Source: Cellulomonas xiejunii (GTDB lineage: Bacteria; Actinomycetota; Actinomycetes; Actinomycetales; Cellulomonadaceae). Taken from it: a DNA stretch of 64,000 nt. This document shows, piece by piece, positions 47,046 to 55,926 of this stretch (position 1 is its first letter; the number at the start of each line of letters is the position of its first letter). The position numbers were made by a program, and so were the translations under genes. A model generated the notes under the pieces. It saw nothing but the letters and a program-made list of their open reading frames with translations. It was not told the DNA's origin and did no database searches. The stretch spans positions 3,100,001 to 3,164,000 of the forward strand of contig NZ_CP101987.1 of assembly GCF_024508315.1 (NCBI RefSeq), read 5' to 3'.

Positions 47046-47095
47046 TCCGCGCGGACGGTCGCGACGGGTCCACCGACGTGCGCCAGGATGAGCCC

Positions 47096-47572
47096 GTGAG
47101 CGAGCCCCCCACCTTCACCGTCGCCGACCTCGAGGCCGAGCCCCGGCTCGACCTCCCGGCATTCACGCAGGACGACGCCGTGGACCTCGGCCTGCTGGCC
47201 GTCGCCGTGGCCCGCGAGCGCGGCGCGAACCTCGCGGTGCGCGTCGAGCTGAGCGGCCAGACGGTGTTCGTGGCCATGACCGGGTCGACGGGTGAGGGCA
47301 ACGTGCCGTGGCTCGAGGGCAAGGCGCGGGTCGCGCACCGCTTCGGTGAGCCGTCGCTGCTGGTGCGACGGCGCCATGAGGCAGCGGGCACGCCGTTCGA
47401 GCAGCGTGCCGACGTCGACCACGACCTGCTCAGGGCGCACGGCGGCGCGGTCCCGCTGCGTGTCGACGGCGAGGTCGTGGGCACGCTGACGACCTCGGGC
47501 GAGCCGGACGTCGTCGACCACGCCGTGGCAGCGGAGGCCGTGCGCCGCTACCTGGCGACACGCACCGGCTGA
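47096..47572 (+). CDS. UPF0303 / heme-degrading-domain (GlcG-HbpS-like) protein
   Basis: Cytoplasmic protein of 158 residues of the UPF0303 group, a GlcG/HbpS-like fold sometimes called heme-degrading. Features are FTQDDAVDLGLLAVAVARERG, then VAMTGSTGEGNVPWLEGKARV and a C-terminal GEVVGTLTTSGEPDVVDHAV. Function is not proven for this group. GTG 47096 is favoured over GTG 47078: AGGA ends 7 bases before it, and CAGGAT there could equally be a -10 box. The 190-base spacer after it holds only a 12-bp palindrome (47712-47723). Confidence 0.82.
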   Translation: MSEPPTFTVADLEAEPRLDLPAFTQDDAVDLGLLAVAVARERGANLAVRVELSGQTVFVAMTGSTGEGNVPWLEGKARVAHRFGEPSLLVRRRHEAAGTPFEQRADVDHDLLRAHGGAVPLRVDGEVVGTLTTSGEPDVVDHAVAAEAVRRYLATRTG

Positions 47573-47711
47573 CGCGTCGCTCACGAGGCCTCGCCGACGC
47601 CGACGGTTGGGCGAGGACCGGAGCCGTGCGGCTGGTCCGTCCTTTCGGGCACGGGGCGTCGAGACATCTGGGAGCCTGACCGCGGATCCGGAGCCATCCA
47701 GAAAGAGTGAC

Positions 47712-47756
47712 AGCGGCGCCGCTTATCCATCTTTAGCGGGGATCCAGCGATAGGCT
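47712..47756 (+). promoter_or_regulatory. Palindrome and leaderless promoter of the fic gene
   Basis: AGCGGCGCCGCT at 47712-47723 is a perfect 12-bp palindrome. TAGGCT at 47751-47756 is a good -10 box 6 bases before the GTG at 47763, so transcription should start at or next to the start codon. No convincing -35 was found. Confidence 0.45.
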
Positions 47757-47762
47757 CACGCC

Positions 47763-48977
47763 GTGGACACGGATCACGCTGCACGGCAGGACCGCTGGCC
47801 CGCGCTCGGTTGGGAGCAGCGGCCGTGGCGGTCGACGGTGGCTCGGGACCTGCTGTCCCGCTCGCAGCGCGACGAGATGTCGCAGCCGTACCGCGCGGCG
47901 GTGCCCCCTGCGGTCGCCGACCTCGACGTGCGCCTGCCCCGCAGCACGGCAGCCGCAGCCGAGGAGGCGTCCGTGCTGGTCCGTGACTTCGACGCGGAGG
48001 TCGGCGCCGACATCGCGCCGTTCGCCGCCATCCTGCTGCGCTCGGAGTCGGCGTCGTCGTCCCAGATCGAGAACCTCACGTCAGGGGCCCGGCAGATCGC
48101 TCTCGCCGAGCTCGGGGAGGACGCGAGGCGGAACGCCACCGAGGTCGTGGGCAACGTCCACGCGATGCAAGCCGCAGTGGCGATGTCCGAGCGCGTGGAT
48201 GCCGCGTCGGTGCTCGCGATGCACCACGCCCTCATGGAGACGACCGAGCAGCAGATCGCCGGGCGCTGGCGCACCGAGCAGGTCTGGATCGGGGGCAGCG
48301 GGTTCTCCCCCCACCGGGCCGCGTTCGTCCCGCCGCATCCGGAGCGCGTGCCGGCGGCCATCGACGACCTGGTCGCCTTCTGCCGACGCGACGACGTCCC
48401 GGCCCTCCAGCACGCCGCAGTCGCTCACGCGCAGTTCGAGACGATCCACCCCTTCGTCGACGGCAACGGGCGGACCGGGCGCGCACTGATCCACGCGCTG
48501 CTGCGCCACCGGGCGCTGACCCGGACGGTCACCGTGCCCGTGTCCGCCGGGCTCCTGGTGGACGTGCGGCGCTACTTCGACGCGCTCACCGCCTACCGGG
48601 AGGGTGACCTCGCGCCGATCGTGGACGCGATGGCGCAGGCGTCGGCGGACGCCGTGGTCAACGGGCGCCAGCTCGTCGCCGACCTGCGCGAGGTGCGCGC
48701 CGGGTGGGCCGACCGCACGAGAGCCCGCACCGACGCGACCGTGTGGCCGCTCATGGACCTGGTGCTGCGTCAGCCGGTCCTCGGCACGGCCCTCGTCCAG
48801 CGTGAGCTGGGGGTGTCGCACACCAACGCGATGAAGGCGATCGGTCGCCTGGTCGAGGTCGGCGCGCTCAGCCAGGTGGGCGGTCGGCGCCGGTCGATCC
48901 TGTGGCAGTCGGCACAGGTGCTCTCAGCGCTCGACGCCTTCGCGGCGCGAGCCGGGCGCCGGTCGGTCGGCCTCTGA
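47763..48977 (+). CDS. Fic-family AMP-transferase with N-terminal inhibitory helix
   Basis: Fic enzyme of 404 residues that should transfer AMP or a related group to a protein target. The catalytic loop HPFVDGNGRTGR lies at 229-240 with His229 as base. An inhibitory helix motif SSQIEN (99-104), matching [S/T]xxxE[G/N], precedes the domain, so this is a class II, self-inhibited Fic. A C-terminal winged-helix region (about 330-400, LVQRELGVSHTNAMKAIGRLVEVGALSQVGGRR) may bind DNA. No antitoxin gene is adjacent, in keeping with internal inhibition. Target unknown. Confidence 0.9.
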   Translation: MDTDHAARQDRWPALGWEQRPWRSTVARDLLSRSQRDEMSQPYRAAVPPAVADLDVRLPRSTAAAAEEASVLVRDFDAEVGADIAPFAAILLRSESASSSQIENLTSGARQIALAELGEDARRNATEVVGNVHAMQAAVAMSERVDAASVLAMHHALMETTEQQIAGRWRTEQVWIGGSGFSPHRAAFVPPHPERVPAAIDDLVAFCRRDDVPALQHAAVAHAQFETIHPFVDGNGRTGRALIHALLRHRALTRTVTVPVSAGLLVDVRRYFDALTAYREGDLAPIVDAMAQASADAVVNGRQLVADLREVRAGWADRTRARTDATVWPLMDLVLRQPVLGTALVQRELGVSHTNAMKAIGRLVEVGALSQVGGRRRSILWQSAQVLSALDAFAARAGRRSVGL

Positions 48978-49028
48978 CCGTCCTGGCAGGGCGGGCGAGC
49001 ACACCCGACCGGCTTGCATGCCGCCTGG

Positions 49029-49562
49029 TCACAGGCCTCCGGCGGGCGTCAGTGCCGCCGTCAGCCGGGCCAGCCCGTACTCGAACGCCTCGTCCAGATC
49101 GCCGCCGAGGCGGAACGCGCCGGCCAGCTCCATGGTGAGGAACCCGGTCGCCCACGCCGTGACGAGCCGGGCGGCCTCCAGCGCCTCTCCCGGGCCGACC
49201 AGGTCGGCCGCGATGCGCAGCACCGGCTCGCTCGCGCGGGCCAGGGACGCGGGGTCGGCACCAGCGGACTGGATGAGGCGGAACCCCTGCCGACACTCGT
49301 GCGCGAACGCGCGGTAGGTGCGGGCGATGTCGGCGAGCGTGGCCGCCGGCTCGAGGCGCCGTGCCACCTCGTCGACCGCGGCGACGGCGACCAGCGCGAG
49401 CAGGGCGTCGCGGTCGCGGACGCGCTTGTACAGCGACGGGGCGCGCACCCCGACCTTCACGGCGACGGCCTGCATCGTCAGCCCCGAGAGCCCCTCTGCC
49501 TCCAGGACCGCCCAGGCCGCCGCCACGATCTCCTCGAGCGACGTGCGGTCCGGCGTGGGCAT
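49029..49562 (-). CDS. TetR-family regulator with WHG-type C-terminal domain
   Basis: Repressor of 177 residues. The N-terminal helix-turn-helix is LSGLTMQAVAVKVGVRAPSLYKRVRDRDALL. The C-terminal ligand domain has ARLVTAWATGFLTMELAGAF, close to the TetR_C_13/WHG type. ATG 49562 follows GAGGAG. It is divergent from the metallo-beta-lactamase-fold gene, and the space between holds two perfect operator copies, so it very probably represses both itself and that gene. Confidence 0.92.
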   Translation of the reverse strand: MPTPDRTSLEEIVAAAWAVLEAEGLSGLTMQAVAVKVGVRAPSLYKRVRDRDALLALVAVAAVDEVARRLEPAATLADIARTYRAFAHECRQGFRLIQSAGADPASLARASEPVLRIAADLVGPGEALEAARLVTAWATGFLTMELAGAFRLGGDLDEAFEYGLARLTAALTPAGGL

Positions 49563-49573
49563 GGAATCTCCTC

Positions 49574-49616
49574 ATGGCTATTGACGTTAGCCATGATGGC
49601 TAACTACCGTAGCCAT
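49574..49616. promoter_or_regulatory. Twin TetR operators ATGGCTA-N7-TAGCCAT
   Basis: Two perfect inverted repeats with identical half-sites lie head to tail at 49574-49594 and 49596-49616, one base apart; the junction is itself a palindrome (TTAGCCAT-G-ATGGCTAA). TTGACG (49581-49586), 18 bases and TACCGT (49605-49610) fit a promoter for the MBL gene under the sites. A weaker minus-strand promoter for the TetR gene also overlaps. Confidence 0.85.
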
Positions 49617-49648
49617 TCTTACCACGCGACCCGCCACGAGGGGCACCC

Positions 49649-50371
49649 ATGAAGCTCGGCCCGCACCTGCACCGCATCGGCAACGACGTCGTCGCCGCCT
49701 ACCTGGTCGACACCGAGGAGGGCGTGACGGTCGTCGACGCCGGCCTCGCCGGGCACTGGTCGGAGCTGCTCACCGAGCTCGCCGCCATGGGCCGCACCCT
49801 CGACGACGTGCGCGGCGTGGTCCTGACGCACGGCGACACCGACCACATCGGGTTCGCCGAGCGGCTGCGGCGCGAGCACGGCGTACCGGTGTACGTGCAC
49901 GCCGCCGACGCCGACCGCGCGCGCGGTGGCGACAAGCCCACGGCCGCCTTCGGCCGGTGGCGCCCCGGCGCCGTCCTGGGCTTCCTCGCGTACTCCCTGC
50001 GCAAGGGCGGCCTGCGGACCACCTACCTGACCGAGGTGACGGAGGTCCACGACGGCGACGTGCTGCCCCTGCCCGGGGCCCCGCGGGTCGTCGGCATGCC
50101 GGGCCACTCCCCCGGCAGCATCGCCGTGCACGTGCCCGTCGCGGACGCCGTCATGGTCGGCGACGCGCTCACGACGCGCGACGTCCTGACGGGCCGCACC
50201 GGCCCGGGACCGGCCCCGTTCACGGACGACCCGGCGCAGGCGCTCGACTCCCTGGCGCGGCTCGCCGGCCTGCGCGCCACGTGGCTGCTGCCCGGCCACG
50301 GCGCACCGTGGCGCGGCGACCTGGCGGCGCTGCCGGACGAGGTGCGGGCGGTCGCGGCTGCTCAGGGCTGA
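49649..50371 (+). CDS. Metallo-beta-lactamase-fold hydrolase
   Basis: Zinc hydrolase of 240 residues. The metal motif is LTHGDTDHIG, a THxDTDH-type variant of HxHxDH, with later ligands in GMPGHSPGSIAVH, MVGDAL and LLPGHG. Substrates of such proteins include lactones, thioesters and glyoxalase-type intermediates, none assignable here. Control by the divergent TetR protein suggests induction by a small ligand, perhaps its own substrate. ATG 49649 follows a GAGGGG site. Confidence 0.88.
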   Translation: MKLGPHLHRIGNDVVAAYLVDTEEGVTVVDAGLAGHWSELLTELAAMGRTLDDVRGVVLTHGDTDHIGFAERLRREHGVPVYVHAADADRARGGDKPTAAFGRWRPGAVLGFLAYSLRKGGLRTTYLTEVTEVHDGDVLPLPGAPRVVGMPGHSPGSIAVHVPVADAVMVGDALTTRDVLTGRTGPGPAPFTDDPAQALDSLARLAGLRATWLLPGHGAPWRGDLAALPDEVRAVAAAQG

Positions 50372-50474
50372 TGCTCGTGGACACCGGGCGGCCCACGTGA
50401 CCCCGTCACCGCGCGGGACCGAGGACGGGGCACCATAGACCGACGGACGACAGGCCGACCGGCAGGAGCACGTG

Positions 50475-52409
50475 GTGAGCAGGACCGCAGCGGACCGCGT
50501 CCTCGCCGACCTCGACGACCGCCAGGCCGCCGCCGTCGTCGCACCGCCGGGCCCGGTGCGGATCATGGCCGGCGCGGGCACGGGCAAGACGCGCACGATC
50601 ACGCACCGCATCGCGTACCAGCACGTCACGGGCGCAATGCCGGCCGACGTCGTGCTCGCGGTGACGCACTCGGCCAAGGCCGCGGGCGAGATGCGCGACC
50701 GCCTGGCACGGCTCGGCGCGGGCCACGTGCAGGCGCGCACGTTCCACGCCGCCGCCATGCGGCAGCTGCGGTACTTCTGGCGCGCGACGGGCCTGCCGGG
50801 CGACGGACCGGTGCTGCTCGACGTCGACGGTCGGGGCGCCTACTACCGCTACCTGCGCGGCGCGCTGGGCGTGACGCTGCGCACGTCCGCCGGCGACGTC
50901 GACTCCGCGCTCGTCACCGACCTGGCGACCGAGCTCACGTGGGCCGCCGCGCGCGACCTGACGGCCGACGAGTACGCCGCGGCGGCGCAGGCGGCGGGCC
51001 GCCGGCCCGGCATGTCGCTCGCGACGGTCACCGGGGCCATGCGCCGGTACACCGCAGCCAAGCGCGCCGCCGGGGTGCTCGACTTCGCGGACCTGCTGGC
51101 GGTGTGCGCGCGCATGCTCGAGGACGACGAGGAGGTCGCGAGCGCGGTGCGGCGGCAGTACGCGTCGTTCGTCGTCGACGAGTACCAGGACACCGACCCC
51201 GCGCAGCAGCGGCTGCTCGACGCGTGGCTCGGTGGACGCGACGGGCTGGCGGTCGTGGGCGACGCCCGGCAGGCGGTCTACGGGTTCAAGGGCGCGGACA
51301 CCTCGCTGCTGCGGGACTTCACGGTGCGGTTCCCGCACGCCGTGACGGTCGACCTGGTGCAGGACTACCGCTCGACCAGGCAGGTCGTCGAGGCCGCGAA
51401 CCGGCTCATGGCGGGGCGCGCCGAGGCGTCCGGACCGGCGCTCGTCGGGATGCTGGGCGACGGGCCTGCGCCGGTCGTCGAGCGCTGCGCCGACGAGGAC
51501 GACGAGGACGCGCGGATCGTCACGACCGTGCAGGGCTGGCTCGACGCCGGGGTCCCGGTCGAGGAGATCGCGGTCCTGCACCGGTTCAACGCGCAGGCCG
51601 TCAAGCTCACGGCGGCGCTGCGGGACGCGGGCGTGCCGGTCGTCGCGGGCGACGGCACGGCGTACTTCGCGCGCCGCGAGGTCGCCCAGGTGCTCACGCT
51701 CCTGCGCCGGCGCGCGGCCCAGGCCCCCGACGACGACGCCCGCCCGGCCCTCGACGACGCCCTGGCTCAGGCCGGGTACGACCCCGACGCCCCGCCCGAC
51801 GGCACGGGTGCCGCCCGCGAGCGCTGGGACGCCCTCGACGCCCTGCGCGCCCTGGTCGACTCCCTCCCGCAGGTGCTGACCGGGACGGTCCGCGCGCTGT
51901 CCGCCGACCTGGACCGGCGCGCCGCCGAGGACCACGTCCCGCCCGGGCGCGGAGCCGTCACGGTCACGACCATCCACAAGGCCAAGGGCCTGGAGTGGGA
52001 CGCGTGCCTGCTGGCGCGGGCCACCGCCGGATCCCTGCCGTCGGTGTACGCGACGACGGGTCCCGAGCTCGCGGAGGAGCGGCGTCTGGCGTACGTCGCG
52101 ATCACCCGCGCGCGTCGTCACCTCGTCGCGACGTGGGCGGCGGACCGGCCCGGCGGGCGGCCCGCTCGCCCTTCGCCCTACCTGGACGCACTCGCGCCCG
52201 CCGCCGTCCGGCCGGTCCGGACGCCCGGGGCGCGGGCCGCGACGGTGCCGCGTCCCACGGGCGCACGGTTCACAGCGGGGCAGCGGGTCACGCACGACCG
52301 GCACGGGCTCGGCCGGGTCGTGGACGTGCGAGCCGGGCAGGTCACCGTCGACTTCGGCAGCGGCGGCAGGCGGACCGTGGCGGCGGACAGGGCCCTCGTC
52401 GCCCTGTGA
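50475..52409 (+). CDS. UvrD/PcrA-like ATP-dependent DNA helicase
   Basis: Superfamily 1 helicase of 644 residues, expected to unwind DNA 3' to 5' in repair. Motifs in order are the Q-motif DLDDRQAAAV, Walker A AGAGTGKTRT (33-39 core), Walker B VVDEYQDTDPAQQ, QDYRSTRQVVEAAN, TIHKAKGLEWDACLL and VAITRARRHLVATW. The C-terminal GQRVTHDRHGLGRVVDVRAGQ is a Tudor-like fold like the RNA-polymerase-binding tail of PcrA. It is about 80-100 residues shorter than typical PcrA/UvrD. GTG 50475 fits the AGGAG spacing better than GTG 50472. Confidence 0.92.
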   Translation: MSRTAADRVLADLDDRQAAAVVAPPGPVRIMAGAGTGKTRTITHRIAYQHVTGAMPADVVLAVTHSAKAAGEMRDRLARLGAGHVQARTFHAAAMRQLRYFWRATGLPGDGPVLLDVDGRGAYYRYLRGALGVTLRTSAGDVDSALVTDLATELTWAAARDLTADEYAAAAQAAGRRPGMSLATVTGAMRRYTAAKRAAGVLDFADLLAVCARMLEDDEEVASAVRRQYASFVVDEYQDTDPAQQRLLDAWLGGRDGLAVVGDARQAVYGFKGADTSLLRDFTVRFPHAVTVDLVQDYRSTRQVVEAANRLMAGRAEASGPALVGMLGDGPAPVVERCADEDDEDARIVTTVQGWLDAGVPVEEIAVLHRFNAQAVKLTAALRDAGVPVVAGDGTAYFARREVAQVLTLLRRRAAQAPDDDARPALDDALAQAGYDPDAPPDGTGAARERWDALDALRALVDSLPQVLTGTVRALSADLDRRAAEDHVPPGRGAVTVTTIHKAKGLEWDACLLARATAGSLPSVYATTGPELAEERRLAYVAITRARRHLVATWAADRPGGRPARPSPYLDALAPAAVRPVRTPGARAATVPRPTGARFTAGQRVTHDRHGLGRVVDVRAGQVTVDFGSGGRRTVAADRALVAL

Positions 52410-52412
52410 CCG

Positions 52413-53204
52413 TCAGACGCTGACGGGCAGCCCCTGCAGCCAGGCGCGCCACGCCGGCTCCTCGCGCCGCATGTAGTCGGCGGCGTCGGCGGCGAACAGG
52501 TGCGCCCTGACGTACGCGGTCGCCCGCCCGTCCTCCGTGCCGTACACCCCGGTGCTGAGGATCCCGGGCACCGGCCCCGTGAGCCGGGCGATCGCCAGGC
52601 GGTCACCGACGCGCTCGAGCGTGCCGGTGACACCGCGCACGTCGACCTGCGAGCCCACGTCACCCAGGCCGAGGGCGTCGCGCAGCGCTCCCCAGACCGC
52701 CTGGGGGTCGCCGTCGTGCGTGGCGTCGACCTCCAGCACGGTGGCCTCCTGCCCGGCGAAGTGCGCGAGGTAGAGGCGCAGGACGTCGAACGACGGCTTC
52801 CAGGCGGTGCCCATGTCGCCCCACCACTCCTGCTCCCAGTCGGCGCCGGTGCCGAATCCGCTGGTGGTGACGCGCACCACGCAGGTGCCGCCGGAGCGCG
52901 CCTCGACGACGAACTCGGACGTCAGGGGGCTGAGCTCGTCCGGGTCCTTGCCCATGAGGGCGGCCCAGTCCTCCTCGTAGACCAGGCGGCGCGGCGGCTC
53001 CCACGCCGTGACGTGGCCGTCCGACCCCATGTCGGGGCCCATGCTGAAGTGCAGCGAGCCGCCCTCGCGCTCCTCGATCTGCGTGGGCAGGAACCACGCG
53101 CTCATGCCTTTCGCGGTGGCGATCGCCTCCCAGACCTGCTCCGGGGTGCCGGGCACCTCGACGCTGAACTCCAGCCGGTGCAGGACGTTCGTGGTGGTGC
53201 TCAT
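52413..53204 (-). CDS. SRPBCC (AHSA1/START-like) domain protein
   Basis: Protein of 263 residues with an N-terminal AHSA1-type ligand-binding fold (about 8-150): FSVEVPGTPEQVWEAIATAK, then PRRLVYEEDW and EFVVEARSGGTCVVRVTTSG. The C-terminal 110 residues look like a second, diverged copy. Function is unknown; such proteins are often encoded beside ArsR-type regulators, as here. Its ATG overlaps the regulator's stop by 4 bases. It converges with the helicase gene, with only 3 bases between the stops. Confidence 0.88.
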   Translation of the reverse strand: MSTTTNVLHRLEFSVEVPGTPEQVWEAIATAKGMSAWFLPTQIEEREGGSLHFSMGPDMGSDGHVTAWEPPRRLVYEEDWAALMGKDPDELSPLTSEFVVEARSGGTCVVRVTTSGFGTGADWEQEWWGDMGTAWKPSFDVLRLYLAHFAGQEATVLEVDATHDGDPQAVWGALRDALGLGDVGSQVDVRGVTGTLERVGDRLAIARLTGPVPGILSTGVYGTEDGRATAYVRAHLFAADAADYMRREEPAWRAWLQGLPVSV

Positions 53205-53779
53205 GAGCCCTCCTCGGGCAGCGGGTGTGCGGCGACGACGAGCCGGTGCGGGCGCCCGTCGTCGTGGTGGTAGCGCGCGGCCAGCTCGAGCACCGCGGCG
53301 GTGAGGTCGTCGGCGAAGGCGGCCCGGTCGGCGGCCGACCGGAAGCCGATCCGCGTGTCGATGGTCAGCGTCGGCAGCCGACGCCCGGACGTGCCGGCGC
53401 GGCGTGCCAGGGCTCCGACCTCGCGCACCAGCCGACCGGCCAGGGCGACGAGGTACGCCGCGGACAGGTGGTCCGCGGTGGCGTCGGGATCGGCCGCCGA
53501 GACGCTGACGGCCGCGGGTGAGACGACGTACGACGCGGCGGAGGCCTGCAGCACCCGCTCGGTGATGCCGCCGTGCCGCCGCTCCTCCGCCAGCTCCACC
53601 AGCCCGTGCGCCTCGAGCGCCCGCAGGTGGTAGTTGACCTTCTGGCGCGTGATGCCGACGCGTGCGGCGAGCCCGGCGGCCGATGCCGGCACGGCCAGCT
53701 CGCCGAGCAGGCGGGCGCGGACCGGGTCCAGCGCGGTGGCGGCCGCCTGGGGGTTCTCGATGACCTCGATGTCCTGCAT
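53201..53779 (-). CDS. ArsR-like winged-helix regulator
   Basis: Transcription factor of 192 residues. The N-terminal winged helix is LDPVRARLLGELAVPASAAG, then ARVGITRQKVNYHLRALEAHGLVELAEER, an ArsR-like fold without the cysteines of metal sensors. The C-terminal 100 residues may form the ligand or dimer part. It leads a two-gene unit with the SRPBCC gene. A TTGACA-type inverted repeat sits just before it. Confidence 0.88.
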   Translation of the reverse strand: MQDIEVIENPQAAATALDPVRARLLGELAVPASAAGLAARVGITRQKVNYHLRALEAHGLVELAEERRHGGITERVLQASAASYVVSPAAVSVSAADPDATADHLSAAYLVALAGRLVREVGALARRAGTSGRRLPTLTIDTRIGFRSAADRAAFADDLTAAVLELAARYHHDDGRPHRLVVAAHPLPEEGS

Positions 53780-53793
53780 GTCACCAACGTCCT

Positions 53794-53815
53794 CTTGACA
53801 AGAAGTTCTGTCAAG
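53794..53815 (-). promoter_or_regulatory. CTTGACA-N8-TGTCAAG inverted repeat at the ArsR/SRPBCC promoter
   Basis: Seven-base perfect arms at 53794-53800 and 53809-53815. On the minus strand the arm contains a consensus -35, TTGACA, for the regulator gene, so a protein bound here would occlude the promoter. Likely an autoregulatory operator. Confidence 0.6.
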
Positions 53816-53832
53816 GGCCCGGTGTACTCGGT

Positions 53833-54867
53833 CTACAGCCCCGAGGCGGTCGACGAGAGCCAGTCGGTGTGCGCCGCCCGCAGCTGCTCACGGTGCTCGA
53901 GCGTGGCGGGGTACACGTCCGCGCCGCCGTCGTACGGGGCGTAGAGCCACGTCAGGTCGCTCGCGAGGATCAGCACGCCGGCGGTCTGGCCGTCCGCCAC
54001 GATGCGCAGCAGCCGCTCGAGACGAGGGTCGTCGAGGCCCACGACGTCGACGTACAGGTGCGCCCAGACCTCGCCCTCCGGGTCGTCGACGCTCATCCAG
54101 TACCGCGACGACGGGAACGTCGCGGCGACGGGCGCGGACCGCGGCAGGGGTACCGGGCTCTGCGACCACGAGCAGGTGACCACGAGGACGTCTCGCCCCG
54201 GACCGCCGTCCCGGACGGCGAGCTCGTCGAGCACCGCCCGGTGGCGCCGCAGCACCTCGGCGTACCCGGCCTCGTCGTCCGGGTACCGCTGCGAGTCGGG
54301 CAGGCTGTGGAACCGGACCCACCGGTCGCTGACGCGCAGCGTGTGGGAGATCGGCCGCGTGCCCGGCCACCGGTCCGCCCACGCGTCGGTGAGCCAGCCC
54401 AGCCGGGACGGCATGACGACCGGGTCGCCCGACTCGGCGGCAGCGACGGCCGCCGCCGCGGCCCTGTCCCAGGGCGCCTCCTCGAGACGGTCCACCAGGT
54501 CGGTCAGGACCCCGCTCGCCACGCGCGCGTCGTAGTCGCACAGGCCGCGCAACCAGTGCGGTGAGAGCACGTGGACGATGCCCAGCAGGTCGTCGTCGGC
54601 CGAGAAGAACTCCAGCATCAGCCCGCTGAGCGCCTGCACGACGACACGGCGGGTCGGGTCTGCCGTGCCGAGCTGTGCGACCAGGTGCGCGACCACCTCG
54701 GGGTCGTCGACGACCGCGACGGGCGTGTCGCCCCGCTCGTCGGGCGGGTACGGCTCGTGCGCCGCACCCAGGTACACCTCCACCCGCCGGGCGGCGGAGA
54801 CGTCGTCCGCGGCGGTGCGGACCTGCGACACCAGATCGTCGAGGTCGGCGCTGGTCATGGCGACCAT
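53833..54867 (-). CDS. Hypothetical protein with DUF3885-like C terminus
   Basis: Protein of 344 residues, no signal peptide or membrane segment. The C-terminal half (about 180-340) resembles DUF3885-type proteins: HTLRVSDRWVRFHSLPDSQRYP, VLVVTCSWSQSP, WAHLYVDVV and a final WLYAPYDGGADVYPAT. The N-terminal half is not recognised and contains a helical Ala-rich stretch. These proteins are often linked to immunity or effector loci, but nothing here supports that. ATG 54867 and 54858 are equally possible; neither has a clear ribosome site. Confidence 0.65.
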   Translation of the reverse strand: MVAMTSADLDDLVSQVRTAADDVSAARRVEVYLGAAHEPYPPDERGDTPVAVVDDPEVVAHLVAQLGTADPTRRVVVQALSGLMLEFFSADDDLLGIVHVLSPHWLRGLCDYDARVASGVLTDLVDRLEEAPWDRAAAAAVAAAESGDPVVMPSRLGWLTDAWADRWPGTRPISHTLRVSDRWVRFHSLPDSQRYPDDEAGYAEVLRRHRAVLDELAVRDGGPGRDVLVVTCSWSQSPVPLPRSAPVAATFPSSRYWMSVDDPEGEVWAHLYVDVVGLDDPRLERLLRIVADGQTAGVLILASDLTWLYAPYDGGADVYPATLEHREQLRAAHTDWLSSTASGL

Positions 54868-54942
54868 GGTGGCGCACCGGCACCGCCGCGCGGACCGTCG
54901 GGACGTCGCTGCGTGGGAGCCTCGCGGCGTGAGGGCGTCGCG

Positions 54943-55926
54943 TCAGGCCGCCGCGGGCAGCCGAGCCGTGCACGACGTCAGCGACCTACCGTCCACCGAG
55001 ACGTCGACGTCGACGGGACCCGCGCCCGCACGCTCGACGGGGAACGACGCCCAGCCCGCATCCACGGACACCTCGTTGTCGACCGTCGAGCCCCCGGCGG
55101 TCGTGCGCGCGAGCAGCTGCGCCTCGGGGCCGACGTCCCCGGTCGCGTCCCACGACACCTCGAGCGACAGGCGCTGGCGCTCCGTGGTCCGCGTCTCGTC
55201 GACCCACGGCCACAGACGTATGCCCCGGTCCCACTCGGTCTCGCGGACGAGGACCACCGCGCGCACGTGCACCGGGGCGTCCGCGACCTGCGCGTCGAGC
55301 CGGCACACGCTCTGCGCCCCGCGGTCCACCCCGCCGGACTCCCCGATCCTCACGCCGAACGCCAGGCCCACGAGGACGACCACCCAGGCCGCGAGCGTGA
55401 CGGCGAGCGCCTTGCCGTCACGCGGCCGCGGGGGCGGGCAGCGGACGACGGCAGTACCGACGACGCTGTCGGCGAACGTGCGCCGCTCGGCGTGCCACAG
55501 CGGCCGCAGGTACCCGAGGAGCAGGATCGCGTCGAGCAGGTGCGCGAACCACCGGACCACCGAGCGCAGCACCCCGGGCCGGCCACCCACCGGCCCGTCG
55601 ACCGGCGCCCGCACCACCGCGATGTCGAGGACGCGGCGCCCCGGCGTCTGCCCGGTCAGACCCTGGAGCACGAGCATCGCCAGCCACGCGCCGACGAGCA
55701 CGCCCGACGACGTCCACGGCGCCGTGGCCTCAGGCCCCGCGCTGTCGAACGTCGGCTGCAGCGACGGCCCCACGACGCCGTCACCCACGGCGAACCACGC
55801 GACCGCCCCCAGCACCGCGCCGTCCAGGAAGGCGGCGACCACCCGGCGCCCCCAGCTGGCGAACGACGGCGTCGCGACGTCCGAAGCAGCAGGCAGCGCG
55901 AGCGGCGTCGTCGTCACGCGGGACAT
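54943..55926 (-). CDS. RDD-family membrane protein
   Basis: Membrane protein of 327 residues. The RDD domain occupies the first half: RRVVAAFLDGAVLGAVAWF (Arg and Asp of the name), then TGQTPGRRVLDIAVV and a third helix LLDAILLLGYLRPLWH. A fourth helix (about 185-205) leads to an extracytoplasmic domain of 120 residues with two Cys, not recognised. ATG 55926 is preferred; upstream frame is short and unlike the family. Divergent from the TrhA gene. Confidence 0.82.
   Translation of the reverse strand: MSRVTTTPLALPAASDVATPSFASWGRRVVAAFLDGAVLGAVAWFAVGDGVVGPSLQPTFDSAGPEATAPWTSSGVLVGAWLAMLVLQGLTGQTPGRRVLDIAVVRAPVDGPVGGRPGVLRSVVRWFAHLLDAILLLGYLRPLWHAERRTFADSVVGTAVVRCPPPRPRDGKALAVTLAAWVVVLVGLAFGVRIGESGGVDRGAQSVCRLDAQVADAPVHVRAVVLVRETEWDRGIRLWPWVDETRTTERQRLSLEVSWDATGDVGPEAQLLARTTAGGSTVDNEVSVDAGWASFPVERAGAGPVDVDVSVDGRSLTSCTARLPAAA

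Noticed and set aside
47763..49562. Fic and TetR genes as a toxin-antitoxin pair
   Set aside because: The TetR gene is convergent with fic and has its own operators facing the metallo-hydrolase; the Fic protein carries an internal inhibitory helix.
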